This document shows, piece after piece, positions 1-9,200 of a DNA stretch of 18,442 bases. Origin of the DNA: an uncultured Desulfovibrio sp. (GTDB taxonomy: Bacteria > Desulfobacterota > Desulfovibrionia > Desulfovibrionales > Desulfovibrionaceae); assembly GCA_946490455.1 (NCBI GenBank), contig CAMLXE010000007.1:1-18442 (forward strand). The letters run 5' to 3'. The translations under genes and the position numbers were made by a program. Numbering within the stretch: the stretch's first letter is position 1; the number at the start of each line of letters is the position of its first letter. The notes beneath the pieces were generated by a model. It searched no databases, was not told where the DNA came from, and saw only the letters and a list, made by a program, of their open reading frames with translations.

Positions 1-1
1 A

Positions 2-1363
2 CAGCATGGGGAAATCGCCATTGAAGTAGCCTATGGGATGAGTCCCGAAGCACAAAGCCGTGGACGCTATAAAGTAGGAGAAGGCATTACAGGCAAGGTC
101 ATCGAAAGCGGCAAACCTCTCGTGGTCCCCAACGTGCTGGTTGAACCCCTGTTCCTCAATCGTACAGGGAGCAGAAACCGCCAGGAGGCCGTTTCCTTTA
201 TCTGCGTTCCCATCAAAACGGAAGGAAGAGTCATAGGGGCCCTATCCGCAGATCGCCTGTTTTCTCCTTCAGGAGATCTGGAAGAAGACATGCGTCTGCT
301 CACAATTCTCGCCTCTCTTGTGGCAAAGGCAGTCAAAACACGCCAGATTCATCACAGGATGCTCGAAGAAAATGAGCGGCTGCTGAATGCGCTACGAAAA
401 AAATATAGCCCGGAGATATTTGTTGGCGCTTCATCTGGACTGAAAACAGTGCTGAATCAGCTGGCCCGTGTGGCTCCTACCGATGCAACGGTACTGCTGC
501 TTGGAGAAAGCGGGACAGGGAAGGAACTTGCCGCCAATACCATTCATGCAGGCAGCCTGCGTGCCAGTCAGCCCTTTATCAAGGTAAACTGCGCCGCTCT
601 CCCGGAAGGTCTCATTGAAAGTGAACTGTTTGGGCATGAGAAGGGTGCATTTACCGGAGCCACAGGACCACGGGTCGGACGATTTGAAGCTGCAGACGGG
701 GGGACTCTTTTTCTTGATGAAATTGGCGAATTGACCGTAGCCACACAGGTCAAGCTTCTGCGAGTCTTGCAGGAGCATGAATTTGAACGGCTGGGCAGCA
801 TGGAAACCCGCAAGGTGGATGTCCGGGTCATTGCCGCAACAAGCCGCAATCTTGAGCAGATGGTGGCCGACGGTCTTTTCCGCAAGGATCTTTACTACAG
901 GCTCAATGTATTCCCTGTTCATATGCCTCCTCTGCGCGAACGCCAGGGAGACATTCCTCTGCTTGTCGAAACATTTCTGGAAAAATACGGCAACAAGATA
1001 GGCAAACGGGATCTGAAAATCACACCGGAAACAGAGGCTCTGCTGCTTGCCCATTCCTGGCCCGGCAACATACGCGAACTGGAAAATGTCATTGAACGGG
1101 CTGTCATTCTGACAACTGACGGCCGCATCCATCCGGGACTCCTCCCCACCACCATGCAGCCAGCAGCAGAACTTCCAACGCATCATGAAAGCCTTCCTGC
1201 CACGCTTGATCATGTAGAAAAAGGCATGATCATCCGCGCGCTGCAAACACATCATGGCAATATGGGCAAAGCGGCTCTTGATCTTGGTATCAGTGAGCGA
1301 ATCATGGGCTTGCGCATGAAAAAATTTGGCTTAAATTACAAATCATTCCGTAATGCGAACTGA
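2..1363 (+). CDS. NifA-like sigma-54-dependent activator (5' partial)
   Basis: Enhancer-binding protein that would use ATP to open sigma-54 RNA polymerase promoters. The frame is open from base 2, and the residues before the first in-window ATG (38) continue the GAF domain, so the true start lies upstream of the window. Numbering from ATG 38: end of a NifA-type GAF domain (about 1-100), then the AAA+ domain with Walker A GESGTGKE (156-163), an intact GAFTGA sigma-54 contact loop (203-208), Walker B GGTLFLDEIGEL (221-232) and WPGNIRELEN (341-350). A Fis-type helix-turn-helix follows at about 396-438. The linker between AAA+ and HTH has no cysteine, unlike the oxygen-sensitive NifA of rhizobia. 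No nif gene or clear -24/-12 promoter is visible nearby, so the target is unknown. NifA-like describes the architecture; a role in nitrogen fixation is not shown. Confidence 0.93.
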   Translation, partial: QHGEIAIEVAYGMSPEAQSRGRYKVGEGITGKVIESGKPLVVPNVLVEPLFLNRTGSRNRQEAVSFICVPIKTEGRVIGALSADRLFSPSGDLEEDMRLLTILASLVAKAVKTRQIHHRMLEENERLLNALRKKYSPEIFVGASSGLKTVLNQLARVAPTDATVLLLGESGTGKELAANTIHAGSLRASQPFIKVNCAALPEGLIESELFGHEKGAFTGATGPRVGRFEAADGGTLFLDEIGELTVATQVKLLRVLQEHEFERLGSMETRKVDVRVIAATSRNLEQMVADGLFRKDLYYRLNVFPVHMPPLRERQGDIPLLVETFLEKYGNKIGKRDLKITPETEALLLAHSWPGNIRELENVIERAVILTTDGRIHPGLLPTTMQPAAELPTHHESLPATLDHVEKGMIIRALQTHHGNMGKAALDLGISERIMGLRMKKFGLNYKSFRNAN

Positions 1364-1668
1364 ACACCACAAGATGTTCCATACCAACCCCTCTTGGATA
1401 TTCAACACAACTGCAAAAAGCAACATTCCAAGTCCAGTTGAAACAGTATCAATTCCGGATTGATTTTCTCCCTATTCAGGGGAATAAAAAAGACAGCAGT
1501 TGCATCAATACCAAACGGGCTGTAACAGTCACAAGATACGGCACAGTATCGAACGTACGCTTATCATTTTGCTTATGGATTGCTGCAGTTATTCTTGATG
1601 CAAAAAATGCATTCATGAGGCATGCGTAGTTTCGATTTTCACTGAAATACTTCGAGGTCACTGAAGTC
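1364..1668. other. Intergenic region without a convincing gene
   Basis: This 305-bp gap separates the NifA-like gene from the methyltransferase. A 63-codon frame at 1438-1629 has no SD and no recognisable sequence, and I do not accept it. A short inverted repeat, ATGCA-N5-TGCAT, lies just before 1615. I found no intrinsic terminator for the upstream gene, no convincing sigma-70 pair and no GG-N10-GC sigma-54 element. Confidence 0.6.
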
Positions 1669-2274
1669 ATGTCGTTCACCGATGCCGATTTATACACCAT
1701 TCGTCGTTCTCTCCATACCTCCGCCGCCTTCATCAGGGAATGGATGCGCTCACCAAGAACCATGGGAATGGTTTGCCCCAGCAGCGCAAGTCTGTCCCAG
1801 GCCATGGCTGCCGGCATTTCTCCAGAACTGAATGGTCTGGTGGTCGAACTCGGTGCAGGTACCGGAACAGTCACTCAGGAACTCCTCCGTACAGGGATCA
1901 ATCCCCATAATCTGCTGATTATCGAAAAGGCTCCCGCCATGATACAGATTCTTCATCAACGCTTCCCCCAGCTGAACATCATTCAGGGGGACGCTTCTGA
2001 TCTGTGTCAGCTGTTGCCGCAAGAAAGGCGTGCCGACTACATCATTTCCTCACTCCCCCTGATCTCTCTGGGAAAAACAGCCCGTGAAGCCATTATATTG
2101 GCCATGCACGAGTCTCTCAGAGAAAAGGGCATTCTGGTACAGTATACCTATTCATGGAGCAGCGCCAATCCATCACTGATGGACAAATTCCAGCTTATTG
2201 ATTCAAGACGTATCTGGGATAATGTTCCTCCAGCTCAAGTCTTCCGGTTCATGCGCAAACCAGCTTCAAGCTGA
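1669..2274 (+). CDS. Phospholipid N-methyltransferase-like SAM-dependent methyltransferase
   Basis: A 201-residue class I methyltransferase resembling the PmtA/COG3963 group, which methylates phosphatidylethanolamine; related rRNA adenine dimethylase-like folds are the main alternative. Motif I is VVELGAGTG (58-66), with an acidic residue E86 after the next strand for SAM ribose binding, GDAS (107-110), and SSLPL (127-131) where the family has its motif IV. The pre-motif stretch RTMGMVCPSS (30-39) is typical of the COG3963 group. There is no signal peptide or membrane span, so a cytosolic or membrane-peripheral enzyme is expected. ATG 1669 is preceded by GAGGT at 1654-1658 with a 10-nt spacer. 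The gene stands alone and converges on the symporter gene. The fold is secure; the lipid substrate is inferred from the family. Confidence 0.82.
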   Translation: MSFTDADLYTIRRSLHTSAAFIREWMRSPRTMGMVCPSSASLSQAMAAGISPELNGLVVELGAGTGTVTQELLRTGINPHNLLIIEKAPAMIQILHQRFPQLNIIQGDASDLCQLLPQERRADYIISSLPLISLGKTAREAIILAMHESLREKGILVQYTYSWSSANPSLMDKFQLIDSRRIWDNVPPAQVFRFMRKPASS

Positions 2275-2370
2275 AATGCTTTTGCCTGAACAAACAAAAC
2301 TTCACTTTCATCTCCACAGCTATCATCAGAACACTCTCCTCCTGAAGGCATCTGTAACGATTCTTCACAA

Positions 2371-2411
2371 AAAAGTCCGTGTCGCCAGAGAAGACAACAA
2401 CACGGACTTTT
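2371..2411 (-). terminator. Hairpin terminator between convergent genes
   Basis: A perfect 12-bp stem pairs AAAAGTCCGTGT (2371-2382) with its complement at 2400-2411 around a 17-nt loop. Read on the minus strand the stem is followed by a run of six T, so it should terminate the symporter transcript, whose stop is about 56 nt upstream. On the plus strand the T run is only four, part of the stem itself, so termination of the methyltransferase there would be weaker. Confidence 0.75.
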
Positions 2412-2421
2412 CAGGAGTACC

Positions 2422-2462
2422 TTTCAGCAGGTCTGAAAAGATACAGCAGGCAGGTACCTGCC
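2422..2462. repeat. Two inverted repeats beside the symporter stop codon
   Basis: GGCAGGTACCTGCC at 2449-2462 is a perfect 14-bp palindrome starting 4 nt past the minus-strand stop (2467-2469). TTTCAG-N5-CTGAAA follows at 2422-2438. Together with the terminator stem this makes three consecutive inverted repeats in the 3' untranslated region. The function is unknown; RNA 3'-end protection or a protein-binding site are possibilities. Confidence 0.5.
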
Positions 2463-2466
2463 ACCT

Positions 2467-3825
2467 CTATTTCTTTACAGGATCAAGCTTTTCCCACTCC
2501 TCAAGGGCAGTACTGACAACCTTGGCCAGCCCTATGAGGGCAATCAGGTTGGGGAATGCCATGAATCCATTGAACATATCCGCCAGTTCCCAGACCAGAT
2601 TGACCTGAAGGACTGAGCCAAGAACAATGAATCCCATAACGATAATCCGATAGATATTGACCCCTTTCGTTCCGAACAGATACTTCACGTTCTGCTCGCC
2701 AAAGAAATACCAGCCGACAATGGTTGAAAAAGCGAAGAAGAGCAGGCAAATGGCTACGAACTTGATGCCAAAGGCTCCCAACCCTGTAGAAAAGGCCTTC
2801 TGAGTAAGGGCAATGCCTGTCGTACTTCCATCAATGGCACCTGTCACAAAAATGACCAGAGCCGTCATGTTCAGCACAATAAAGGTATCAATAAAGACAC
2901 TGACGATACCCATAAGGCCCTGCTGAGCCGGATATTGTACCTTGGCCACGGCATGGGCATGCGGAGTGGATCCCATACCGGCCTCATTGGAAAACAGGCC
3001 TCGAGCCACACCGTACCGAATGGCCTCCTTGACGCTGGCGCCAATCAGCCCTCCCGTAGCCGCCGAGGGATCGAATGCGCCCACAAAAATCATCTTGAAG
3101 GCAGGAATGATATTTTCTGCATTGCAGATCAACACGATGAGTCCACCGAGGACATACAGCAGTGCCATGAGCGGAACAATCTTCTCGGTAACAGCGGCAA
3201 TACGCCCGATTCCACCAAAAAAGACAAAGGCACCACAAGCTGCGATAAGCACACCCATCAGCAGAGGAGGAACACTGAAGGCAGTCCTGAAGGCATCGGC
3301 AATGGAATTGGACTGAACCATATTTCCGATGCACCCCAATGCAATGATGATTGAAATGGAGAAGAAGACTGCAAGCTTATGGCTTCCAAGCCCGGTGGAG
3401 ATATAGTAGGCGGGACCACCTGTAATATGTCCGGCATCATCCCGTGTACGGTAAACCTGAGCGAGAACAGCTTCGGCGAAAATGGTGGCCATCCCGAAAA
3501 ACGCTGCAATCCACATCCAAAAAATCGCTCCAGGTCCCCCCATGGCAATGGCGGTAGCCGCACCTGCAAGATTGCCTGTTCCCACCTGAGCCGCTATGGC
3601 AGTGGCCACAGACTGAAACGAACTCATACCATGACTGTCAGCTCTTTTCCCCTTCAGGGACAGATCTCCGAACAGCATACGAACAGCCTGGCCGAACCTG
3701 CGGATCTGAACAAACCGCAACCGAAAAGTAAAATAGATACCTACACCACAAAGCAGCGGGATCAGGCAGTACATCCCCCAGATGAAACCATTGATGCTGG
3801 AAACCAGTTTTGTCAGCTCTTCCAT
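2467..3825 (-). CDS. AGCS family sodium:alanine/glycine symporter
   Basis: A 452-residue inner-membrane transporter of the alanine or glycine:cation symporter family (AgcS/AlsT, PF01235), importing a small neutral amino acid with Na+. The length is usual for the family and hydrophobic segments run throughout. Family stretches include GTGNLAGAATAIAMGGPGA (82-100), FAEAVLAQVYR (116-126), GGPAYYI (136-142) and SNEAGMGSTPHAHA (279-292). ATG 3825 is well supported by GGAGGAGGG on the minus strand (plus coordinates 3829-3837) with a 7-nt spacer from the GGAGG core. The gene is monocistronic: it diverges from tamA across a 285-bp AT-rich gap and converges on the methyltransferase gene, with a terminator at 2371-2411. 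Alanine versus glycine as substrate cannot be decided from the sequence. Confidence 0.93.
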   Translation of the reverse strand: MEELTKLVSSINGFIWGMYCLIPLLCGVGIYFTFRLRFVQIRRFGQAVRMLFGDLSLKGKRADSHGMSSFQSVATAIAAQVGTGNLAGAATAIAMGGPGAIFWMWIAAFFGMATIFAEAVLAQVYRTRDDAGHITGGPAYYISTGLGSHKLAVFFSISIIIALGCIGNMVQSNSIADAFRTAFSVPPLLMGVLIAACGAFVFFGGIGRIAAVTEKIVPLMALLYVLGGLIVLICNAENIIPAFKMIFVGAFDPSAATGGLIGASVKEAIRYGVARGLFSNEAGMGSTPHAHAVAKVQYPAQQGLMGIVSVFIDTFIVLNMTALVIFVTGAIDGSTTGIALTQKAFSTGLGAFGIKFVAICLLFFAFSTIVGWYFFGEQNVKYLFGTKGVNIYRIIVMGFIVLGSVLQVNLVWELADMFNGFMAFPNLIALIGLAKVVSTALEEWEKLDPVKK

Positions 3826-4075
3826 TTTCCCTCCTCCAGGAAATCCGACGAATCACACCATCCAACAGAGAACCTCTCCCGCTGTCGAACCCGTCAATAC
3901 ACCGGACAAAAAAGATTATTTTTTTATCTTATATTGGATAAGCCTTTATAAAACTTAAGTAAACAGACAAAAAAAATAGAAAGTCCAAAAAAATCTTTGC
4001 ATATCGAAAGCATTTTTTCTAACATACTGAAATAACATAGTATAAATAAAATTTACCAGCTTCAGAATTAGAACC

Positions 4076-4104
4076 TTGACGTCCATTCTTCTCGCCTTCA
4101 TTAT
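4076..4104 (+). promoter_or_regulatory. Candidate sigma-70 promoter for tamAB
   Basis: TTGACG (4076-4081, 5/6 to consensus), a 17-bp spacer and CATTAT (4099-4104, 4/6) lie directly before the tamA ATG at 4111. Initiation 6-8 bases after the -10 element would fall on or beside the start codon and give a leaderless mRNA. The rest of the divergent gap (3826-4075) is strongly AT-rich, with an imperfect inverted repeat around 3988-4018. An upstream promoter in that stretch is also possible. Confidence 0.4.
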
Positions 4105-4110
4105 CCACTC

Positions 4111-6267
4111 ATGACAAACCCCCTGCGTCATATTCCATACCTTGTTCTCTGCCTCGTACCCTTGCTTCTTTCTGGATGTCTGTTCGGCTCGGGAGGAGGA
4201 AAGGAAGGTATACTGCAACCTGCCAGTTCCGGTCAGGCCATACCCTATGTTGTGGATCTGAAGCTGGCAGAAGCCAGTCGCAAACCTGACAGTGCCACAA
4301 CAGCCAGCACCAATGCTGAAAAAGACGGTCAGCCATCTGGTACAAGAACCAATGATCCTGATGGACTGCTTTCAGAACTGCGGGACAACAGTCAGCTTAT
4401 CTGGCTGCAGAACGACCTTCCGGACAGTAAGGTGGCTCTGGAACGCAGGGTGCTTGAGGATGTGGAAACAGCCAAAAAAATCCTGCAATCCAATGGATAC
4501 TATGATGGCACAGTCTCGCGGCGGATTGACTGGAACAGCAAACCTGTGTCCATAACCATCCGCCTCAGACCAAGACAGCAGTATGTCATTGGTTCGACCA
4601 GACTGCTTTATTCCGGCGCTCAGCCAGTGTCAGGTACTCCTCCCACAGAAGAAGACATCGCACGGCATGGCAAAAATTTCATGCTCAATGCCCCGAACGA
4701 CCTGACTTCCTTTGGTCTTCCCAAGGGTATATCCGCCAAAGCCGATACAGTCCTCACTGCAGTGGATCAGGTTCTGAAAACCATGCACAATGAGGGCTAC
4801 CCATTCGCCAGAGCAGGCGAATCTCACTATATCATTGACAGATCCACATCGACTCTGGATGCCGAAGTAACAATCGAGACGGGTCCTCTTCTGCGCATGG
4901 GCTTCGTCACGGTAAAGGAAACGGATTCCGGCACTTCTTCAGTCGGTACTGCCTATCTGAATCGACTGACTACCTGGACGCGTGGCCAATACTGGAACGA
5001 ATCACTGCTGACCTCCTATCGGACTGCCCTGCAGGAAACAGGACTGTTCAGCGCCATTGTCATGAAGCCAGAGCTTCCAGACGTTACAGAAAAAGACTCT
5101 CCGGCAGCGATCTCAGGAAGCGGCCCACTTTCCGGACAGGAACAGCCCCAACAGGAGGCAGCGGCCCCTGCGGGCAATGAAATGAAGAGTTCCTCTCCTG
5201 AAAAAGGCTCGCCATCTTCCGAGAAAGCGGTTTCTTTTTCAGAAAATATTTTCCATGACCGTATCGTACCCGTTTCTCTGGATGTCCGTGACGCACCGCC
5301 ACGAACGATCAGCGGTGGTATGCAATATTCAACAGATACGGGCTTTGGTGTGCGCGGTTCCTGGGAGCATCGCAATCTTCTGGGAAATGGTGAACAGTTG
5401 CGCATTGCTGCTCCCATTGCCCAAACTGAACAACGTCTGTCTGCGACTTTCCGAAAACCAGCATTTGGAGGAAAGAATCGAACGCTTGTAGGGGAAGCCG
5501 AGCTGATCAATGAAGAAACTGACGCCTACGACCAGACCGCTGCCTATGCTGCCGGAGGTATCGAACGCCGCTTTTCGGGTGACTGGCGTAACTGGTGGGG
5601 CAGCGCCCGTCTCTCCGTGGAAGGAGGACGTCTTGATGACAACATTCAGGGCAAGCAAAGCTACCTGCTTCTGGGCCTTCCTCTGGGACTGCGACGCGAT
5701 ACAACCGATGATCTGCTCAATCCCACCAGAGGGACACGTCTTACCCTTGCAGTTACCCCCTATACGGGTACCTATACCGGTCAGCTCCAGACACTCCGTA
5801 CGCGTGTCGATGCCAGCGGATACTGGTCTCCTTTTTCTGGCAACCGTCTGGTGCTGGCGGGTCGCATGGCTGCCGGCAGCCTCATTGGCGAGAGTGTTTC
5901 CGACATCCCGGCTTCTCTCCGCTTCTATACGGGAGGAGGCGGGTCCGTACGCGGATACAAATATCAGTCCCTTGGGCCAAAGGACCGTGAAGGCGACCCT
6001 GTAGGAGGGCTCTCCTTCAATGATATCAGCCTTGAAGCGCGATTCAGGGTAACGGAACAGTTTGGTATCGTACCTTTCATAGATGGCGGAATGGTCTATG
6101 ATCAGACGCTGCCTGAATGGGGACGTGATCTGGCATGGGGCGTAGGTATTGGCTTCCGCTACTATACCCTGATCGGCCCAATTCGGCTTGATATCGCCAC
6201 ACCGCTTCAGGACAGAGACGACAACAAGGCCTTTCAGATATACCTCAGCATCGGACAGGCATTCTGA
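4111..6267 (+). CDS. tamA: TamA-like Omp85 outer-membrane protein with a lipoprotein signal
   Basis: A 718-residue BamA/TamA superfamily protein. TamA is the outer-membrane half of the translocation and assembly module, linked to autotransporter assembly and lipid homeostasis. The order is: signal peptide with lipobox LSGC (20-23), about three POTRA-like repeats (roughly 80-170, 190-270, 272-323), a linker rich in S, E, P, Q and G (about 324-383), and a 16-strand-type barrel (about 385-718). The Omp85 L6 motif appears as VRGY (613-616), and the chain ends in Phe, as outer-membrane barrels do. E. coli TamA is about 577 residues, so the linker and N-terminal region add length. ATG 4111 is forced: the frame has a stop at 4069-4071 and no start codon between. 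No SD is visible. The stop overlaps the tamB start. The lipobox is unusual for this family. Confidence 0.9.
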   Translation: MTNPLRHIPYLVLCLVPLLLSGCLFGSGGGKEGILQPASSGQAIPYVVDLKLAEASRKPDSATTASTNAEKDGQPSGTRTNDPDGLLSELRDNSQLIWLQNDLPDSKVALERRVLEDVETAKKILQSNGYYDGTVSRRIDWNSKPVSITIRLRPRQQYVIGSTRLLYSGAQPVSGTPPTEEDIARHGKNFMLNAPNDLTSFGLPKGISAKADTVLTAVDQVLKTMHNEGYPFARAGESHYIIDRSTSTLDAEVTIETGPLLRMGFVTVKETDSGTSSVGTAYLNRLTTWTRGQYWNESLLTSYRTALQETGLFSAIVMKPELPDVTEKDSPAAISGSGPLSGQEQPQQEAAAPAGNEMKSSSPEKGSPSSEKAVSFSENIFHDRIVPVSLDVRDAPPRTISGGMQYSTDTGFGVRGSWEHRNLLGNGEQLRIAAPIAQTEQRLSATFRKPAFGGKNRTLVGEAELINEETDAYDQTAAYAAGGIERRFSGDWRNWWGSARLSVEGGRLDDNIQGKQSYLLLGLPLGLRRDTTDDLLNPTRGTRLTLAVTPYTGTYTGQLQTLRTRVDASGYWSPFSGNRLVLAGRMAAGSLIGESVSDIPASLRFYTGGGGSVRGYKYQSLGPKDREGDPVGGLSFNDISLEARFRVTEQFGIVPFIDGGMVYDQTLPEWGRDLAWGVGIGFRYYTLIGPIRLDIATPLQDRDDNKAFQIYLSIGQAF

Positions 6268-9200
6268 TGAACGAAGAACAGGAAACCTCTCCCAGACCAT
6301 CACGGTCCATTCTCCTGCCGGGAATCAAATGGGTCGGCATTGGCATCGGCAGTCTGCTGGTCTTGCTCTGTGGCATACTGATGGCCGGGCTCCTCTGGTT
6401 GCGTACCGAAACAGGGGAAAAGTTTCTTCACGAGCTTGCCCTGTCGTCTCTGCAGGAAAATGGCATTACGGCATCATTCGCCTCATTTGAAGGTCCGTTG
6501 CCGGGAACGCTTCATGTGAAGGAACTGACACTGGCAGATGCCCAAGGGACCTGGTTTTCCCTTCAGGAAGGCATGTTCCATCTCTATCTGCCAGACCTGA
6601 TACGCGGAAAGCTCACAATAGCAGAGCTCCGTCTGATTGCCCCGGAGCTGCACAGACTCCCCGAATCGCATGAACCACCGCTGCCCGAACCGGAATCCAA
6701 TCCTCTGGCCATCCTGCAAAAGGAGAATCTGCAATCTCTCGGCAAAGGCATCCGTACGGTACTGGAGCATGTAACACTTGAAAAAATCCAGATTGAGAAT
6801 CTGAAACTGGGTGCGGATCTCACAGGTTTCCCTCTTCTCCTTAACCTTACTGGCGGAGGGCCTCTGACCAGCCTTCATACCGACTTCAGCATTGAGTCGC
6901 CCCTCTTCGCCTCCATCCTTCCGGGATACGAAACAATCACCGCTCTTCCGCATAAGGAAGGGGAAAAGGAATCCGCGGAACAGTCCCCCTCTCCAACCGC
7001 CCTTCTGACAGGAACACTCATCTTGGGAAATGAAGGCTCCTGGCTCTCCCCCCTTACCGAATCTGGACGTATCCCTGATGCAGCGACCCTGATTGAGGCC
7101 GAGCTTTGTGGCATACCTTCTGAAACAGCAGTTTCTACCGCGTCCTCCAGCGACCGGAAGCTCACTTCTGCCTCAGAAAAAGAACGGATACGCCTCAACC
7201 TGCTGCTCTCACTACAGGACGCGGGAATTGCTGTCGAAACATTCAGACTGACCCTGCCAGGCGGAGAAGTCGCGGGCAACCATCTTGTCCTGCAGGAACA
7301 GCTTCTGGAAGGTACCCTTACGGCAACAAGCCGTGCACCTGCGACTCTGTTCAGTCTGTTTGCCCCTCAGGACGGAAAAAAAGCAGAAGCAGTTTCTCCC
7401 CTCCCCTTCACGGAAGCCAGTTTGCAGGGGACACTTTCGGGAAAGCCGGATGAGCCATTGCTGGACCTTCAGCTCCATCTTACGGATATCGCGGCTGCAA
7501 ACACTGCCGTACATTCAGCCGTCAGCCCCTCTTTTGATCTGCATGCCAGCCTGAATCTGGCCGCGCAACATCTGCTTGAAACGCCCAGCCTGCAAGCCAG
7601 TGGCGAAATTTCTCTGAATCCCAGTCCGTTACATGACGCACAGCTTCCAGGGGCAGCACAGAAACAGAATCTTCCAGCAACAGCCCAAATTGCTGAGAAA
7701 GCCTCCAACGTCTCTGAAGCGAGCAGTCTTTCTGCTGATGCTGAGCCTCTGATTCTTCGTCTTGAGAAACTGGAGCTCTCCAGAACAGCCGATGCTCTGG
7801 AGCTGCAATCACTGCATCTGGAATCCAGGACTCTTGATCTGAACGGGAAAGCGCACATGACCGATACAGGGCAAATTGAATCGGAAGCCAGTCTTACCCT
7901 TTCCGGTCTGCAAGACTTTCTTGCCAGCCTAACGCCTTTTCTCCCGGATACCCTTCTGCATCAGTCACCATTGGATGAACTTGACGGCAATCTGGCTCTA
8001 AGCCTTCAGATCAAACGGGATAAGGAGGAAGAACCACTCAGGGGGACTGCCAGCCTTTCTCTGAACGCCATGCACTGGGGCATCCAACAGGCACAGGCCA
8101 TGCTCGGAACAACGGCTTCACTGGACTCGACCTTCTCGATTCAATCCCAATCAGACGGTGCGACCGTCAGTGTGGAAAAACTGATCCTCACGTCTGCCAA
8201 GGCACACGGCAACGCCTCATTACACTTGGCAAAAGACGGGCATATCAAAGCCGATATGCTGCTTAAGCTGACCTCCATTGCAGAACTCGATGCAGGCCTT
8301 TCCGGCCCCGCAACCATTCAAACAACCATCGAAGGCGATTCAGACACACCAGCCGTCAGACTCCAGGTGTCCAGCCCAGACCTCGGTATGGGAACCGCGA
8401 CACTGAAACAGTTCCAGCTTGCCCTTGAGACCCCCCGCTTGAACACCGATGCAGCCAAGGGACGTCTTCTTGTAACAGGCGCTGTAGAAGCCCCGTCACT
8501 CTCCCGCATACGAGGAGACAAATCCCTGAACCTCTCCTGTAACTGGAACCTTTCCAATGCATCCCTTGCGCTTGAAAACGTAGATATGAAACTCCCGGGA
8601 GCCAGTCTTGACGGTACACTTGAGACAACGCTGACAGAGCAACCTCAGCTCTCGGGAGTCCTTTCGCTCAACATCAGAAACTGGGCAGCACTGTCTGCGC
8701 TGGCAGGTACCCATCTGCAGGGAGATCCGGCCAGCATTCATTTGCGTGCAAAACGGGCGCAAACCCAGGATCTGAATCTGAGCTGGAGCTTTGGCAAACT
8801 TTCTGCTGATGGCTTTACACTGCGAGGACTAAAGGGAAGTGCCTCCATCACTGATCCTTTTGGACGAGCAGAAATTTCAGCCAAGGCAGAACTTGGTTCC
8901 GGCACCATTGCGGCAGGAGGTCTTGCCTGGAACAGAGGCCAGATCACTCTTTCTGGCAATCAAAAGACGCTTGATCTGAATGCCGCACTCAGTGGCAGGA
9001 CCTCACTGGACCTGAAAGCGACGCTCTATCCTGCGGAATCCAGCCTTGAACTTTCCAGTCTGAACCTGCTGCACAAAAAGAATCGCAGCACCAGCGCCGG
9101 AATCAAACTGACCCGGCCGACTCGGATAGGCTTCAGGCGGGGGCTCTCTGTCAGCAGGCTTTCTCTGGCTGTAACCCCATCGGGAAGCATTACCGCTGAC

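Noticed and set aside
431..1255. 274-codon open frame on the minus strand
   Set aside because: It lies wholly inside the NifA-like gene, has no recognisable sequence and reads as a shadow frame.
1438..1629. 63-codon plus-strand frame in the first intergenic region
   Set aside because: No SD, no promoter tied to it and composition unlike a protein; not accepted as a gene.
3988..4018. AT-rich imperfect inverted repeat followed by T residues in the agcS/tamA gap
   Set aside because: Weak A/T stem with a mismatch between two divergent genes, where no terminator is needed; probably base composition.
4101..4109. DnaA-box-like TTATCCACT, and mnmG as an origin neighbour
   Set aside because: A single 8/9 match far from mnmG, with no cluster of boxes and no dnaA, dnaN or parAB; no case for an origin.
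5329..6303. 324-codon minus-strand frame
   Set aside because: Antisense to the TamA barrel, whose motifs clearly mark the plus strand as coding.
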